Part shown: positions 40,832 through 49,317 of the stretch, piece by piece
Layout: each line of letters opens with the position of its first letter
Position numbering within the stretch: position 1 is the first letter of the stretch
Assembly (NCBI GenBank): GCA_020635825.1
Contig: JACJZA010000014.1
Coordinates: 1-64,000 of the forward strand
DNA: 64,000 nt
Reading direction: 5' to 3'
DNA from: Flavobacteriales bacterium
GTDB taxonomy: Bacteria > Bacteroidota > Bacteroidia > Flavobacteriales_E > Vicingaceae
Translations under genes and position numbers: made by a program
The notes under the pieces: model-generated
What the model saw: only the letters and a program-made list of their open reading frames with translations
Told to the model about the DNA's origin: nothing
Databases searched by the model: none

Positions 40832-43800
40832 AAACGCCCTTACCTGCACTCCACCAATGTGTATCATTTTACTTTCATTTGATTTACGCCCGTTATAGTT
40901 TAAACTCAACTGCATGTACTTCGATAAGTTTTGTTGGTAAACTACTTCCCAAGTAATGTTTTGTCCTTTTTGTAAGCCTTCCAGCATTTCGTAGTTTAAA
41001 TTTTGGTTGTTCAGTTCATCGGTGTTTTTGTTTTCAATAAAATTAATTCCTGCTAAAAAACTCCCTTTTGCAGCCATGTTGTAACGCATTTCTCCACCCA
41101 CTTTTTGTGCCATCAATTCTTGTCCACCATAAGCAGCATCGTTGTATTTTTCTCGGTAATTGTACAAGAGCGTAAACCTAAATTTTACATTGGGCTGAAT
41201 GATTAATTTAGGCTCCGCCTCATATTGCATTAGGTAATAATTTTGGTTGGTAAAAAATTGCGATTTATTCGATTTTACTCCGTTTGCAAGCATGGTGTTT
41301 ATGGTTACCGTACGAGAAACATTCCATCTCAATTTTAAAGTTCTGATAAAGTATCGTCGAGTTTCCAATCCGTTGGTTAGTAAGGATCTGTCTTGGTTGT
41401 CTTGATAAGTATAATCAGCACTCCATTTGGTGCTGGTACGGTTAAAATAAATGGTGTTTAAAAATCCTAAGTTCAGCGTTACTAAACTACTATCATCTCC
41501 AATTCCCACAAAAGGATTGTAATAATCATCTTTGTTTAACACTTTTCTTCCCACTCGGTAATTGGTTCTATTGGCAAACCTTGAAACCAATTTTTTAAAC
41601 CCGGTTGCTGTTCCCCATTTTGTTTCAGGGTTCAAAAACAAACCTTGGTTAAAATCGTTGGTATAAGTTCTAATGTAATTATTGGTGGGTGTAAAAATTT
41701 TAATAAAATTAGCTTGATCCTGATAAACTGCTACTTCAAATTCATTCAAATCGTTTACTCCATTTCCGTTTAAATCTCCCAAATAAGTATAAGTTCCTTG
41801 TCCGGGTTGTACCTCAGCATAGGAAAATTCCTTTTTTACTTCCAATCCCGAACCTACCTGATAATAAGTATTTAAAGTAATGGCACTTTTTAAAATTCTA
41901 CCTACATACTCTACTCTCGATAAAATGTTTTCGTCAGGCTTATTGGTAGATAAAGTAGGTTCTACAATATTTAATTTTCGATAAGTAAATCTTGTTCTAA
42001 GTGTATGATTTTTATTTTGTAACCACCCATAAGTTGCTTCAATGTCTTCTGCTTTGGTGGTTGGTACCAACTTATTGATTAAAGCGGCATTATCGGTTCT
42101 TTGTTGATAACTCAATGAGTATTGATTCACCGAACTGTCGGCATTTTGAACAAATCCACGCCAAGTAAAAAACTGAAAACTAGCCGCATTTAATGAATCG
42201 GACTGATTGATAAAAAATCGGTTCTGTTCTAATTCTTCATGCACTCCTACTACCAACCATCCAACATTTTGTTTCAGGGTAACATAGTTTCTAAAAAAAC
42301 GAGTGTTGTTTAATCCTTCAGTAAACAAATAGCTTCCAATAATATCAGCATTAAATCCTCTGTGATTGATATTTGCCAAAAGGTTGTTTTTAACCCCTTT
42401 GTGTTCTCCTTCGTTTTGCAACACATCAATTTGGTAAATAAAAGCACCTTTTTTTTCCTTTTCCAATCCCAATTTTGCCATGGCTATATGTTGGTTAGAT
42501 GAAAAAACCAAATTAGAAGTATTCCAATCTCGTTGAAATTCAATATTTCTAAATGGTCCTAAAAAGGTAAAATTCTTTTCTACAAATTCATAACCCAAAC
42601 CGGTTACTAAGTTCCAATCATCAGGTTTTTCTTGATTAATGCTCATTTTATTTTCTGAAAGCACTTTTAGAGCATAACCCACATTATCGCTACTGTTTCG
42701 TGAAGAAAAGGTGTTTTTATCATAATTTGATACCGCTCCTTCCCAGCTTAATCTAGATTTTTTAGAAAATGTGTATTCTCCTCCTAATGTAACCATTTGT
42801 TGCTGTTTGGGGCTAATCAACAATATTACAGGTTCATAGTTGCCTTGAGGAATTCCGGCAATCGGCTCCACCCATTGGTAAACTTTACCATTAGCCGAAC
42901 TTTGTATTTGTATATAATTACCATTGTTGTTTCCTACTTGCGAAAATCCAAGCTGATAAATTGCACTATCGGGGTCTGTAGAATACACAAAAACAGAATC
43001 ATATCCCAATGTATCTATCATTTTATAAAGCACTTGGTTTTCTGAAAAACCAACTAAATTAATGTTAGGAACGACTGCATTTTCAACACTATCACCCACC
43101 TCTGCCAATACTCTTTTTTGTTCATCAGTTAAATCTTGTTGTAAGGGTTGGTTTTTTAAATCTTGTTCGGAATAAATATTTAAATCCAACTTTAATTTTC
43201 CTTTTTCAAAAGCTGTGCTGCTGTAATAAAGAGTACGAGAATAATTTCTGTCAGAATATTCAAAAGTTACATTAATACGTTTGTCTTTGGTAATTAAAAA
43301 ATTGGCAGTAAAAGTAATTTCCGCCGTATTGTAATCAATCACATAATCATGTTCATTTCCTCTTTTTAATAAAACTCCATCTACCCAAACCTGTTCGGTT
43401 CCTGAAAGCACAATGATAAAAGTTTCGTTTTCTGTTCCTTTTAAACGATAAGGTCCCTGATTACCTTCAATTCCTTGAAATGTGTTTCTTGCAAATTTCC
43501 CTTTCGCAATTGCTGCACTTACCATGGGAGTTATTCTAAAAGAATCATCATTTTTAGAATTTAAATCAACTTGGAAACTTCCACCTTTTGCTTTTTTATT
43601 GTATTTCAAAAAATAACTTTTAGGTTGTTGAACATAAAAATCTCCGGCAGTCAATTTCCATTGGTCATTAAATAATTCAATAAAAACCTTATCAAAATCT
43701 TGAAGTTGTTGGGTATTACCTTCAGCCTGAATTGGAATATTATCATCTGAGATAGAAGCTAAAATATTAACATCGTTGGTTACCTTACCTGACAACTGAA

Positions 43801-44308
43801 GGTTAAGGTTACTATTTACAGCTAAATCTTGATTGTTTCCAAAAGTTACCCCCCTTGAAATACTACCACTTTTATTCAAACCATCTGTGTAAAAAACATC
43901 TTCTGTAGCCGGCACATATTCAAATAAAAATGGATTCACAATCATAGAATCTGACTTTTCGATCTGATTTATTTTTTTATGCTGATATGTTTCGGTAAAA
44001 TTTAAAGGAAGTACTCGGTAAGAGACCCTGATTTTTTTATTCTTCAACTCTTCATTCTTAATGATTAGAACAGATTTTTCATAGATCATTTCATAAAATG
44101 ACTGATTAATTTGAGTTTCACCTTCAAAAATTATCTCCGATTTTGGAATAATAGCCAAACTATCCAAATGAATAGAATCGCTTGAAATTAGAATGTTCCT
44201 TGTTTTATAATTAGAAAGCCCTTGACCTTTTAAATTATTGACCAACAACACAATAAACAATATATAAATCCAATTTTTCAAGAATTGTTTTCTAAATCTA
44301 AAAGGCAA
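40826..44308 (-). CDS. very large outer-membrane beta-barrel protein (SprA-like architecture)
   Basis: 1160 residues beginning at a TTG (44308; another TTG lies at codon 10), with a signal-peptide-like stretch NWIYILFIVLLVNNLKGQG. There is no ATG in frame near the start. Residues from about 145 on (GSISRGVTFGNNQDLAVNS, LNLQLSGKVTNDVNILASIS, LTAGDFYVQQPK) and the many alternating strands to the end (terminal VQVRAFF) point to a large barrel. The style recalls the SprA translocon and its relatives, but it is half SprA's length and lacks features I could use to call it SprA. A calcium-loop-like GDLNGNGVNDLNEFEVA is present near residue 850. Its last codons abut the cassette-like insertion. Confidence 0.75.
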   Translation of the reverse strand: MPFRFRKQFLKNWIYILFIVLLVNNLKGQGLSNYKTRNILISSDSIHLDSLAIIPKSEIIFEGETQINQSFYEMIYEKSVLIIKNEELKNKKIRVSYRVLPLNFTETYQHKKINQIEKSDSMIVNPFLFEYVPATEDVFYTDGLNKSGSISRGVTFGNNQDLAVNSNLNLQLSGKVTNDVNILASISDDNIPIQAEGNTQQLQDFDKVFIELFNDQWKLTAGDFYVQQPKSYFLKYNKKAKGGSFQVDLNSKNDDSFRITPMVSAAIAKGKFARNTFQGIEGNQGPYRLKGTENETFIIVLSGTEQVWVDGVLLKRGNEHDYVIDYNTAEITFTANFLITKDKRINVTFEYSDRNYSRTLYYSSTAFEKGKLKLDLNIYSEQDLKNQPLQQDLTDEQKRVLAEVGDSVENAVVPNINLVGFSENQVLYKMIDTLGYDSVFVYSTDPDSAIYQLGFSQVGNNNGNYIQIQSSANGKVYQWVEPIAGIPQGNYEPVILLISPKQQQMVTLGGEYTFSKKSRLSWEGAVSNYDKNTFSSRNSSDNVGYALKVLSENKMSINQEKPDDWNLVTGLGYEFVEKNFTFLGPFRNIEFQRDWNTSNLVFSSNQHIAMAKLGLEKEKKGAFIYQIDVLQNEGEHKGVKNNLLANINHRGFNADIIGSYLFTEGLNNTRFFRNYVTLKQNVGWLVVGVHEELEQNRFFINQSDSLNAASFQFFTWRGFVQNADSSVNQYSLSYQQRTDNAALINKLVPTTKAEDIEATYGWLQNKNHTLRTRFTYRKLNIVEPTLSTNKPDENILSRVEYVGRILKSAITLNTYYQVGSGLEVKKEFSYAEVQPGQGTYTYLGDLNGNGVNDLNEFEVAVYQDQANFIKIFTPTNNYIRTYTNDFNQGLFLNPETKWGTATGFKKLVSRFANRTNYRVGRKVLNKDDYYNPFVGIGDDSSLVTLNLGFLNTIYFNRTSTKWSADYTYQDNQDRSLLTNGLETRRYFIRTLKLRWNVSRTVTINTMLANGVKSNKSQFFTNQNYYLMQYEAEPKLIIQPNVKFRFTLLYNYREKYNDAAYGGQELMAQKVGGEMRYNMAAKGSFLAGINFIENKNTDELNNQNLNYEMLEGLQKGQNITWEVVYQQNLSKYMQLSLNYNGRKSNESKMIHIGGVQVRAFF

Positions 44309-44329
44309 AAATTAATGCAAAGAGTAACT

Positions 44330-44358
44330 GAAAAGTAATATAATCATTCGTAACTCAA
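44330..44358 (-). promoter_or_regulatory. putative promoter of the large outer-membrane protein gene
   Basis: On the minus strand TTG (44358-44356) is followed after 18 bases by TACTTTTC (44337-44330), one mismatch from TAnnTTTG, about 22 bases ahead of the TTG start at 44308. Confidence 0.35.
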
Positions 44359-44433
44359 AAATAGATAAACGTTCTTCATCTAAAAAAATTTATAGTTTAA
44401 CTAATTTATTATAGGATATTCTCATGTAATAAT

Positions 44434-44441
44434 TATATTTG
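44434..44441 (+). promoter_or_regulatory. putative -7 box of the oligopeptide-binding gene
   Basis: TATATTTG matches TAnnTTTG, 33 bases before the ATG at 44475. It argues against the longer frame that opens at 44439, inside the box. Confidence 0.45.
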
Positions 44442-44474
44442 TGTTTCATTGACTTGAGATATTATAATACTATT

Positions 44475-46211
44475 ATGAAAAAAATATTTTATTTTTTAAT
44501 TGGAGCAACAATCATTTTAACTGGTTGTGGTGGTAATGAAAATGCAAAGAATGGTAATTCACAAGCTGCTAATGGCGGTGTTAAATACGGTGGTGTATTT
44601 AAAATAAACGAAACTGAAGATTTTAGAAGTTTATATCCATTAAACGTAACTGAAGTTGTAGCTCACAGAATTACTAATCAAGTATATCAAGGATTGGTAA
44701 AATTAGACCAAGAAAACTTATCTGTAATTCCTGCTTTAGCAGAAAAATGGGACGTAAATGAAGATGCTACCTCTTTTACTTTTCATTTGAGAAAAGGAGT
44801 GAAATTTCATGATAATGCTTGTTTTGCTGATGGAAAAGGAAGAGAGTTTAAAGCTTCTGATGTAAAATATTGCTTAGATAAAGCTTGTGAAAGTGCTCCT
44901 GAAAATCAAATGTTTTGGTTGTTTAAAGATAAAGTAAAAGGTGCTAATGAATATCATCAATCTACTATAGACAAAGCTCCTTTAGCTGGTGGTGTAGAAG
45001 GTGTTAAAGTTATTGATGACTACACTATTCAAATTGACCTAAACTATTCTTTTGCTGGATTTCTTAAAATTTTAAGCCATTCTGCATGTTGGGTTTACCC
45101 TAAAGAAGCCTATGATATGTATGGTATTGACATGAGAATCAATTGTGTTGGTACAGGACCATTTAGAGTAAAAACAATTAAAGAATCTGAAACTGTAATT
45201 CTTGAAAACAATCCTGATTATTGGGGTATTGACGAATTCGGCAACAAGCTTCCTTACTTAGATGGAATTAAGTTTTCATTTATTAAAGAGAAAAAAGCTG
45301 AGTTATTAGAATTCAGAAAAGGAAACTTAGATATGGTTTACAGACTTCCTCTTGAAATGATTAAAGATGTTGTCGGTGAATTAGAAGATGCTAAAAAAGG
45401 TGGTAATAAGCCTTATGTTATGCAAGTTGTTCCTGCAATGAGTGTGGTATACTTAGGAATGCAAAATAAATTAGCCCCTTTTGACAATGTTGATGTTAGA
45501 AAAGCTTTCAACTATGCTATCGATAAAAATTCAATTGTAACTTATACTTTACAGGGAGACGGAAGACCAGGTGTTCATGGAATTGTTCCTCCATTCAAAG
45601 GATATGATTATGAAAATGTAAAAGGATATGAGTTTGATGCTGAGAAAGCAAAAGAACATTTAGCAAAAGCAGGTTATCCAAATGGTAAAGGTTTCCCTGA
45701 AATCACTTTACAAATAAACTCTGGTGGTGGTGATAGAAATGTTCAAATTGCTGAAGTAGTACAAAAAATGTTAAGTGAAAACTTAGGTATTTCAGTAAAA
45801 ATTGAACAATTACAATTTCCTCAACATTTAGAAAATTTAGAAACCGGTAAAGCATTATTCTGGAGATCAGGTTGGATTGCAGATTATCCGGATCCGGAAA
45901 ATTTCTTGAACTTATTATACGGTGGTCACGTTCCTGCTGAGATTTCTACTAAATCGTTTATTAACTCAGTAAGATATCAAAATGAGGCTTTCGATGCTAA
46001 ATTTAACGAAGCATTAAGAGAAGTTGATGAAGCAAAACGTTATGAATTGTTTAGACAAGCTGACCAAATAGCTGTTGATGATGCTGCTACTTTACCCATT
46101 TTCTATGATGAAAATACAAGATTAATTCAAGTTTATGTTAAAAACTTCCCATCAAATGCGATGGAATACAGAGATATGACTGCCGTTTATTTTGATAAAG
46201 AAGGCGAATAA
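44475..46211 (+). CDS. ABC transporter substrate-binding lipoprotein, family 5 (oligopeptide type)
   Basis: A 578-residue lipoprotein (MKKIFYFLIGATIILTGCGG, lipobox Cys18). The start at 44475 is chosen because the upstream codons precede the signal peptide and overlap the promoter box. The body is SBP_bac_5: GGVFKINETEDFRSLYPLNV, LAEKWDVNEDATSFTFHLRKGVKF-type block, VRKAFNYAIDKNSIV and DYPDPENFLNLLYGG. It would capture oligopeptides or similar ligands for import. The permease and ATPase genes are not adjacent. It ends at a terminator, so it is monocistronic. Confidence 0.92.
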   Translation: MKKIFYFLIGATIILTGCGGNENAKNGNSQAANGGVKYGGVFKINETEDFRSLYPLNVTEVVAHRITNQVYQGLVKLDQENLSVIPALAEKWDVNEDATSFTFHLRKGVKFHDNACFADGKGREFKASDVKYCLDKACESAPENQMFWLFKDKVKGANEYHQSTIDKAPLAGGVEGVKVIDDYTIQIDLNYSFAGFLKILSHSACWVYPKEAYDMYGIDMRINCVGTGPFRVKTIKESETVILENNPDYWGIDEFGNKLPYLDGIKFSFIKEKKAELLEFRKGNLDMVYRLPLEMIKDVVGELEDAKKGGNKPYVMQVVPAMSVVYLGMQNKLAPFDNVDVRKAFNYAIDKNSIVTYTLQGDGRPGVHGIVPPFKGYDYENVKGYEFDAEKAKEHLAKAGYPNGKGFPEITLQINSGGGDRNVQIAEVVQKMLSENLGISVKIEQLQFPQHLENLETGKALFWRSGWIADYPDPENFLNLLYGGHVPAEISTKSFINSVRYQNEAFDAKFNEALREVDEAKRYELFRQADQIAVDDAATLPIFYDENTRLIQVYVKNFPSNAMEYRDMTAVYFDKEGE

Positions 46212-46230
46212 TCAAAAAACAATAGTTAAT

Positions 46231-46266
46231 AAAAAAGCACCAACATAAAATTGGTGCTTTTTTTAT
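46231..46266 (+). terminator. rho-independent terminator
   Basis: AAAGCACCAA (46234-46243), loop CATAAAA, TTGGTGCTTT (46251-46260) and a T-run: a 10-bp perfect stem directly after the oligopeptide-binding gene. Confidence 0.9.
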
Positions 46267-46300
46267 TTCATTTCTTTGCTGATATATTTTTCAACCTACA

Positions 46301-47236
46301 TTGAAGTCATTTTTTTTAATAATAGGAATTCTTTTCTCTCTGCATATTAATGCACAAATTTTAGACATCAATAAACCATTGTTTAGTGATGAACCTTTTT
46401 TTAATGAAAAATTTATTCGTGCCAATAAAGTTAAATCAATTCAAGGGGCACGTTCAAGCAAAAAAGTGAAAGATATTATTAGGACTAAAGGATTGAATTT
46501 TTTTTATGTGTTTGATGTAAATGGTTTGCTTTCCAAACAAATGGCGACCTTCCACAACACAACCAATCAGTGTAAAGACACCAACTTAATTGAATATTCA
46601 TATACACCAAATAAATTACTAAAATTTACCAGGAAAAGTGACGCCTATGGATTCTACTCTAATCGGTATTTCTACGACCATCAAAATAGATTGATAAAGC
46701 AAACTTATCATCGAGAAGAAAATGTATGTTCATCTAAAAATAATTTTCAATTAGGAAAAGAATATGAAATATCTGCCGATAGTTTTTCTTACCAAAAGCT
46801 AAGTGATGAACAAGTAAAAAAAATCTTTTATAACAACTATCACAAGCCTTATAAAGAAGAAATCAGTTATTATGATGACTTGGGTTATTTAAAAGAAATT
46901 TACTCTAAATTTTTAATTGGAAATAAAAAGAGTAAAACCACTTATGAATATGACGAAAAAGGGAGAATGATTAAAATGATTCACTTTTCCGACTTAAGTA
47001 AAAACAGCTATTCTACTGAGGAATATTTTTATGATAATCTGGATAATATTCTAGAAATAAAAATCTATGAAAATGACAAATACATTACATCTAAGCAGTT
47101 TTTGTATGATAAGAAAACCTTCTTGTTAACTGCTCAAATCATTCAAGATGTTCCAACTGAATTTATTCGTATCATTCAGTATCAATACACCTTTTACAAC
47201 GGAGAAACTACTTCACTGAGTTTTGAAGAAAATTAA
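46301..47236 (+). CDS. secreted protein with YD/RHS-like repeats, unknown
   Basis: A 311-residue secreted protein that starts at a TTG: MKSFFLIIGILFSLHINAQI is a complete signal peptide directly from that codon and no in-frame ATG fits. The body contains short tandem motifs of the form YEYDEKGRMIKMIHFSD, YFYDNLDNILEIKIYEND, YFYDHQNRLIKQTYH and YYDDLGYLKEIYS, resembling YD/RHS-type beta strands. I do not recognise a named family. It stands alone between two terminators. Confidence 0.7.
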   Translation: MKSFFLIIGILFSLHINAQILDINKPLFSDEPFFNEKFIRANKVKSIQGARSSKKVKDIIRTKGLNFFYVFDVNGLLSKQMATFHNTTNQCKDTNLIEYSYTPNKLLKFTRKSDAYGFYSNRYFYDHQNRLIKQTYHREENVCSSKNNFQLGKEYEISADSFSYQKLSDEQVKKIFYNNYHKPYKEEISYYDDLGYLKEIYSKFLIGNKKSKTTYEYDEKGRMIKMIHFSDLSKNSYSTEEYFYDNLDNILEIKIYENDKYITSKQFLYDKKTFLLTAQIIQDVPTEFIRIIQYQYTFYNGETTSLSFEEN

Positions 47237-47263
47237 AAAGGAGTTCAAAGAACTCCTTTTTAA
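47233..47263. terminator. bidirectional rho-independent terminator
   Basis: AAAAAGGAGTT (47235-47245), CAAAG, AACTCCTTTTT (47251-47261): a perfect 11-bp stem with A and T tracts, ending the secreted-protein gene (plus) and the three-gene Cys-rich lipoprotein operon (minus). Confidence 0.9.
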
Positions 47264-47443
47264 TTATATACTATTTGTTTTTACGTGTTTAATTAAGGAT
47301 AATATGCCTAAAATCATTAATATAAATCCAATAATGATAACTATATATGAATGTTCATTGCCAATAATTTTAAGATAGGAACCTATTGTAAGGGCTAATG
47401 CTCCTTTAATAAAAAAAAGAGCAGTTATAACTTTTCTAAACAT
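47264..47443 (-). CDS. 59-residue membrane protein (third gene of Cys-rich operon)
   Basis: Reading the minus strand from an ATG at 47443 to a TAA at 47264 gives 59 residues starting MFRKVITALFFIKGALALTI, with two predicted membrane helices (about 5-24 and 32-51) joined by a short loop LKIIGNEHS, and a basic tail. The loop-plus-helix pattern is loosely like the N-terminus of GldL-type proteins, but too short to assign. It begins 4 bases after the stop of the preceding membrane-protein gene and ends at the terminator, which supports it as a real last gene of an operon. Confidence 0.55.
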   Translation of the reverse strand: MFRKVITALFFIKGALALTIGSYLKIIGNEHSYIVIIIGFILMILGILSLIKHVKTNSI

Positions 47444-47447
47444 TTTA

Positions 47448-47819
47448 TTAATACCAGAAAAAACGTTCGTTTAACTTAATCTTTCTTATAATTGTTATTA
47501 AACCTATTAAAAACATTAAAGATAATAAGATATGAGCATAATTATCTTCACCTAGTTTGTAAAAGTTCATCGACAATTTATCTAATATTATGTTTAATAC
47601 AAGAGGAATTATAGACCAAAGAAATGGCTTAGATTTAAAAGTTTCAATAGGCTCTCTTAAAAATAAGATAATTTGAGAACCAAGAAACATAGTCGTTCCT
47701 ACTCCAATTAAAATATAATTCAATAAAGAGCTATCCATTCCAAAGAAAGAGATAATTAATAAAACTAGACCACCCCAATATAAAAAAGAATTTTTTTCTC
47801 GTGAAAGCATAACATTCAT
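47448..47819 (-). CDS. 123-residue membrane protein (second gene of Cys-rich operon)
   Basis: A hydrophobic protein with four membrane helices (about 13-28, 32-52, 66-83 and 92-110) and a basic C-terminus (RKIKLNERFFWY). No family is recognised. It begins 3 bases after the stop of the Cys-rich lipoprotein gene and is followed 4 bases later by the 59-residue membrane protein, so the three are one transcript. Small membrane proteins next to a bacteriocin-like gene are often immunity or export factors; that is only a possibility here. Confidence 0.55.
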   Translation of the reverse strand: MNVMLSREKNSFLYWGGLVLLIISFFGMDSSLLNYILIGVGTTMFLGSQIILFLREPIETFKSKPFLWSIIPLVLNIILDKLSMNFYKLGEDNYAHILLSLMFLIGLITIIRKIKLNERFFWY

Positions 47820-47822
47820 ATT

Positions 47823-48680
47823 TTACATTGTATTACACCCTGATTCACCTCCACCATTTAAACCACAACCAATAGCACAACAAGAAGCAGCAGCTATAGA
47901 CCATCCTAGATTTAATGTAGGTATATTTATGACACCACAGGCTATATCACAAGCAACATGATTGGTACAATTTTGTTTTGCAGTTTGATAACAATTATCA
48001 AAACAGCTTCTCTGAGTTCCATTTTCATTAACGATTATTTCCTTAATAGTATTATCTAAAAAAATAACTTGCGAAAGAAATTCTCCGTTTGGAGCGTGAT
48101 ATTTCACTTCTCCAGAAATTCTACCAAAAGTAACATCACCTATTTTTTCAGGTGAATTTACCTTAATACTCTCGGATGCCACTAAAGAATAAAATTGATA
48201 ATTGTTCGGTTGGCTTGAAATTATATAACCAACTAATCCTAACTCAACTGTATTTGTTTTATTGAAAGATGGAATTGCAATTGCATCACCTCCAATATAC
48301 TTTACCATCCTTGCATTATGTAAATCTAACTGACCAAATACATTGGAATTATATTCAGCAAACTCCGCGCTCATCCTAAATGCAACATATAAAGGATCAT
48401 TAAAGTCAATTAATTCTGTACTTATTACTATTCCTTGATATAAAGGATGTTCTTCTACTGTACCAATTTTATCTCCATGATTTAAATGAGCTAATAACGC
48501 ATTTTCGTTAATATTTAATGTTTGCCCATTATGCACAACATTTACTTTTGTTGTTTTGAAAGTACTTAATTCTTGATTATTATTAGAACTTAAAGAATTA
48601 TCCCCAATTTCTTCTTTACTACAAGAGTAAATTACAAGACCTACAATAAGAATTGCAGCTCCAAAAATTAATTTTTTCAT
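47823..48680 (-). CDS. lipoprotein with nine-cysteine, halocin C8-like C-terminal region
   Basis: 285 residues. MKKLIFGAAILIVGLVIYSC gives a lipoprotein signal (Cys20). A motif HNGQTLNINENALLAHLNHG lies near residues 52-71, followed by a beta-rich domain to about 220. The last ~65 residues hold nine cysteines in the order CxxxC, C, CxxxC, CC, C, C around a hydrophobic GVINIPTLNLGWSIAAAS core, ending GGGESGCNTM. The length, a precursor domain followed by a compact Cys-rich C-terminus, and the CGxxxI core recall halocin C8 precursors, where one gene encodes an immunity part and a peptide. That parallel is my inference. It heads a three-gene operon behind a pentanucleotide repeat. Confidence 0.65.
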   Translation of the reverse strand: MKKLIFGAAILIVGLVIYSCSKEEIGDNSLSSNNNQELSTFKTTKVNVVHNGQTLNINENALLAHLNHGDKIGTVEEHPLYQGIVISTELIDFNDPLYVAFRMSAEFAEYNSNVFGQLDLHNARMVKYIGGDAIAIPSFNKTNTVELGLVGYIISSQPNNYQFYSLVASESIKVNSPEKIGDVTFGRISGEVKYHAPNGEFLSQVIFLDNTIKEIIVNENGTQRSCFDNCYQTAKQNCTNHVACDIACGVINIPTLNLGWSIAAASCCAIGCGLNGGGESGCNTM

Positions 48681-48707
48681 GTTTTTTAGTTTAATGGTTA
48701 ATTAAAC

Positions 48708-48760
48708 CGAAGATAAGATAAGATAAGATAAGATATAATCAAAATAATTTTATGAAAAAA
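48708..48760 (-). promoter_or_regulatory. candidate promoter containing a variable-length spacer
   Basis: On the coding (minus) strand TTTTG is followed by ATTA, then TATCT units, then TATCTTCG, which is one mismatch from the -7 consensus TAnnTTTG. With the present number of TATCT units the spacer is 24 bases; loss of one unit would make it 19, the usual Bacteroidota distance. The start codon lies about 30 bases further on. Confidence 0.35.
48711..48735. repeat. pentanucleotide microsatellite (AGATA)5
   Basis: Five perfect AGATA units (TATCT on the coding strand), with partial units at both sides, lie 30 bases upstream of the Cys-rich lipoprotein start. It is the only such microsatellite noticed in the window. 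Confidence 0.9.
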
Positions 48761-48795
48761 TTATCACAACTATTTATTTTATAGGTATTTATACG

Positions 48796-49317
48796 CTAAT
48801 AATAAGGAGAAATCATTAAATAAACCAACACCCCACTCACTGCTACATAAAACCACAAAGGAAAAGCAATTTTTGCCATTTTTTTATGCGAAATAAAAGA
48901 TTTTGAAAGTGCCCTAGTATATGAAATCAATACTAAAGGAATAATTACTATTGATAAAATAATATGAGTAATAAGAACAAAATAATAGACATATTTCATC
49001 ATTCCATCACCTCCATAAGTGGTTGTGTCAGAAGTCATATGATATGCTACATACATCACTAAAAACAAAAGAGATAACACCAAACTAGTTTTCATCAATG
49101 TTTCATGAAGTTTTTGCTTTTTATTCTTAATGGCAATTACTGCTGTCATTAATAATATGGCAGTTAAACCATTAATAGTTGCATAAATAGGAGGTAAAAA
49201 GCTTAATGGCTCTACATTAGGAATTTTAATTCCAAAAAGAGCAGCAACAGCCAATGGCAATACAATTGAAACAATAATAGTTATTTTTTTATACTTGTTT
49301 TCAATTTGAGCTTCCAT
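48796..49317 (-). CDS. DUF420 membrane protein (cytochrome oxidase-associated)
   Basis: A 173-residue protein with five membrane helices of the DUF420 (YozB/CtaM-like) family, with the conserved YPPIYATINGL-like loop (here PPIYATINGLTAILL), KKQKLHETLMKTS and VLITHIILSIVIIPLVL. Family members sit in cytochrome-oxidase biogenesis loci and in Gram-positives are needed for oxidase maturation. It overlaps the end of cyoE by one base (TAATG), so translation is coupled to heme O synthesis. Three histidines in membrane-facing positions are typical. Confidence 0.85.
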   Translation of the reverse strand: MEAQIENKYKKITIIVSIVLPLAVAALFGIKIPNVEPLSFLPPIYATINGLTAILLMTAVIAIKNKKQKLHETLMKTSLVLSLLFLVMYVAYHMTSDTTTYGGDGMMKYVYYFVLITHIILSIVIIPLVLISYTRALSKSFISHKKMAKIAFPLWFYVAVSGVLVYLMISPYY

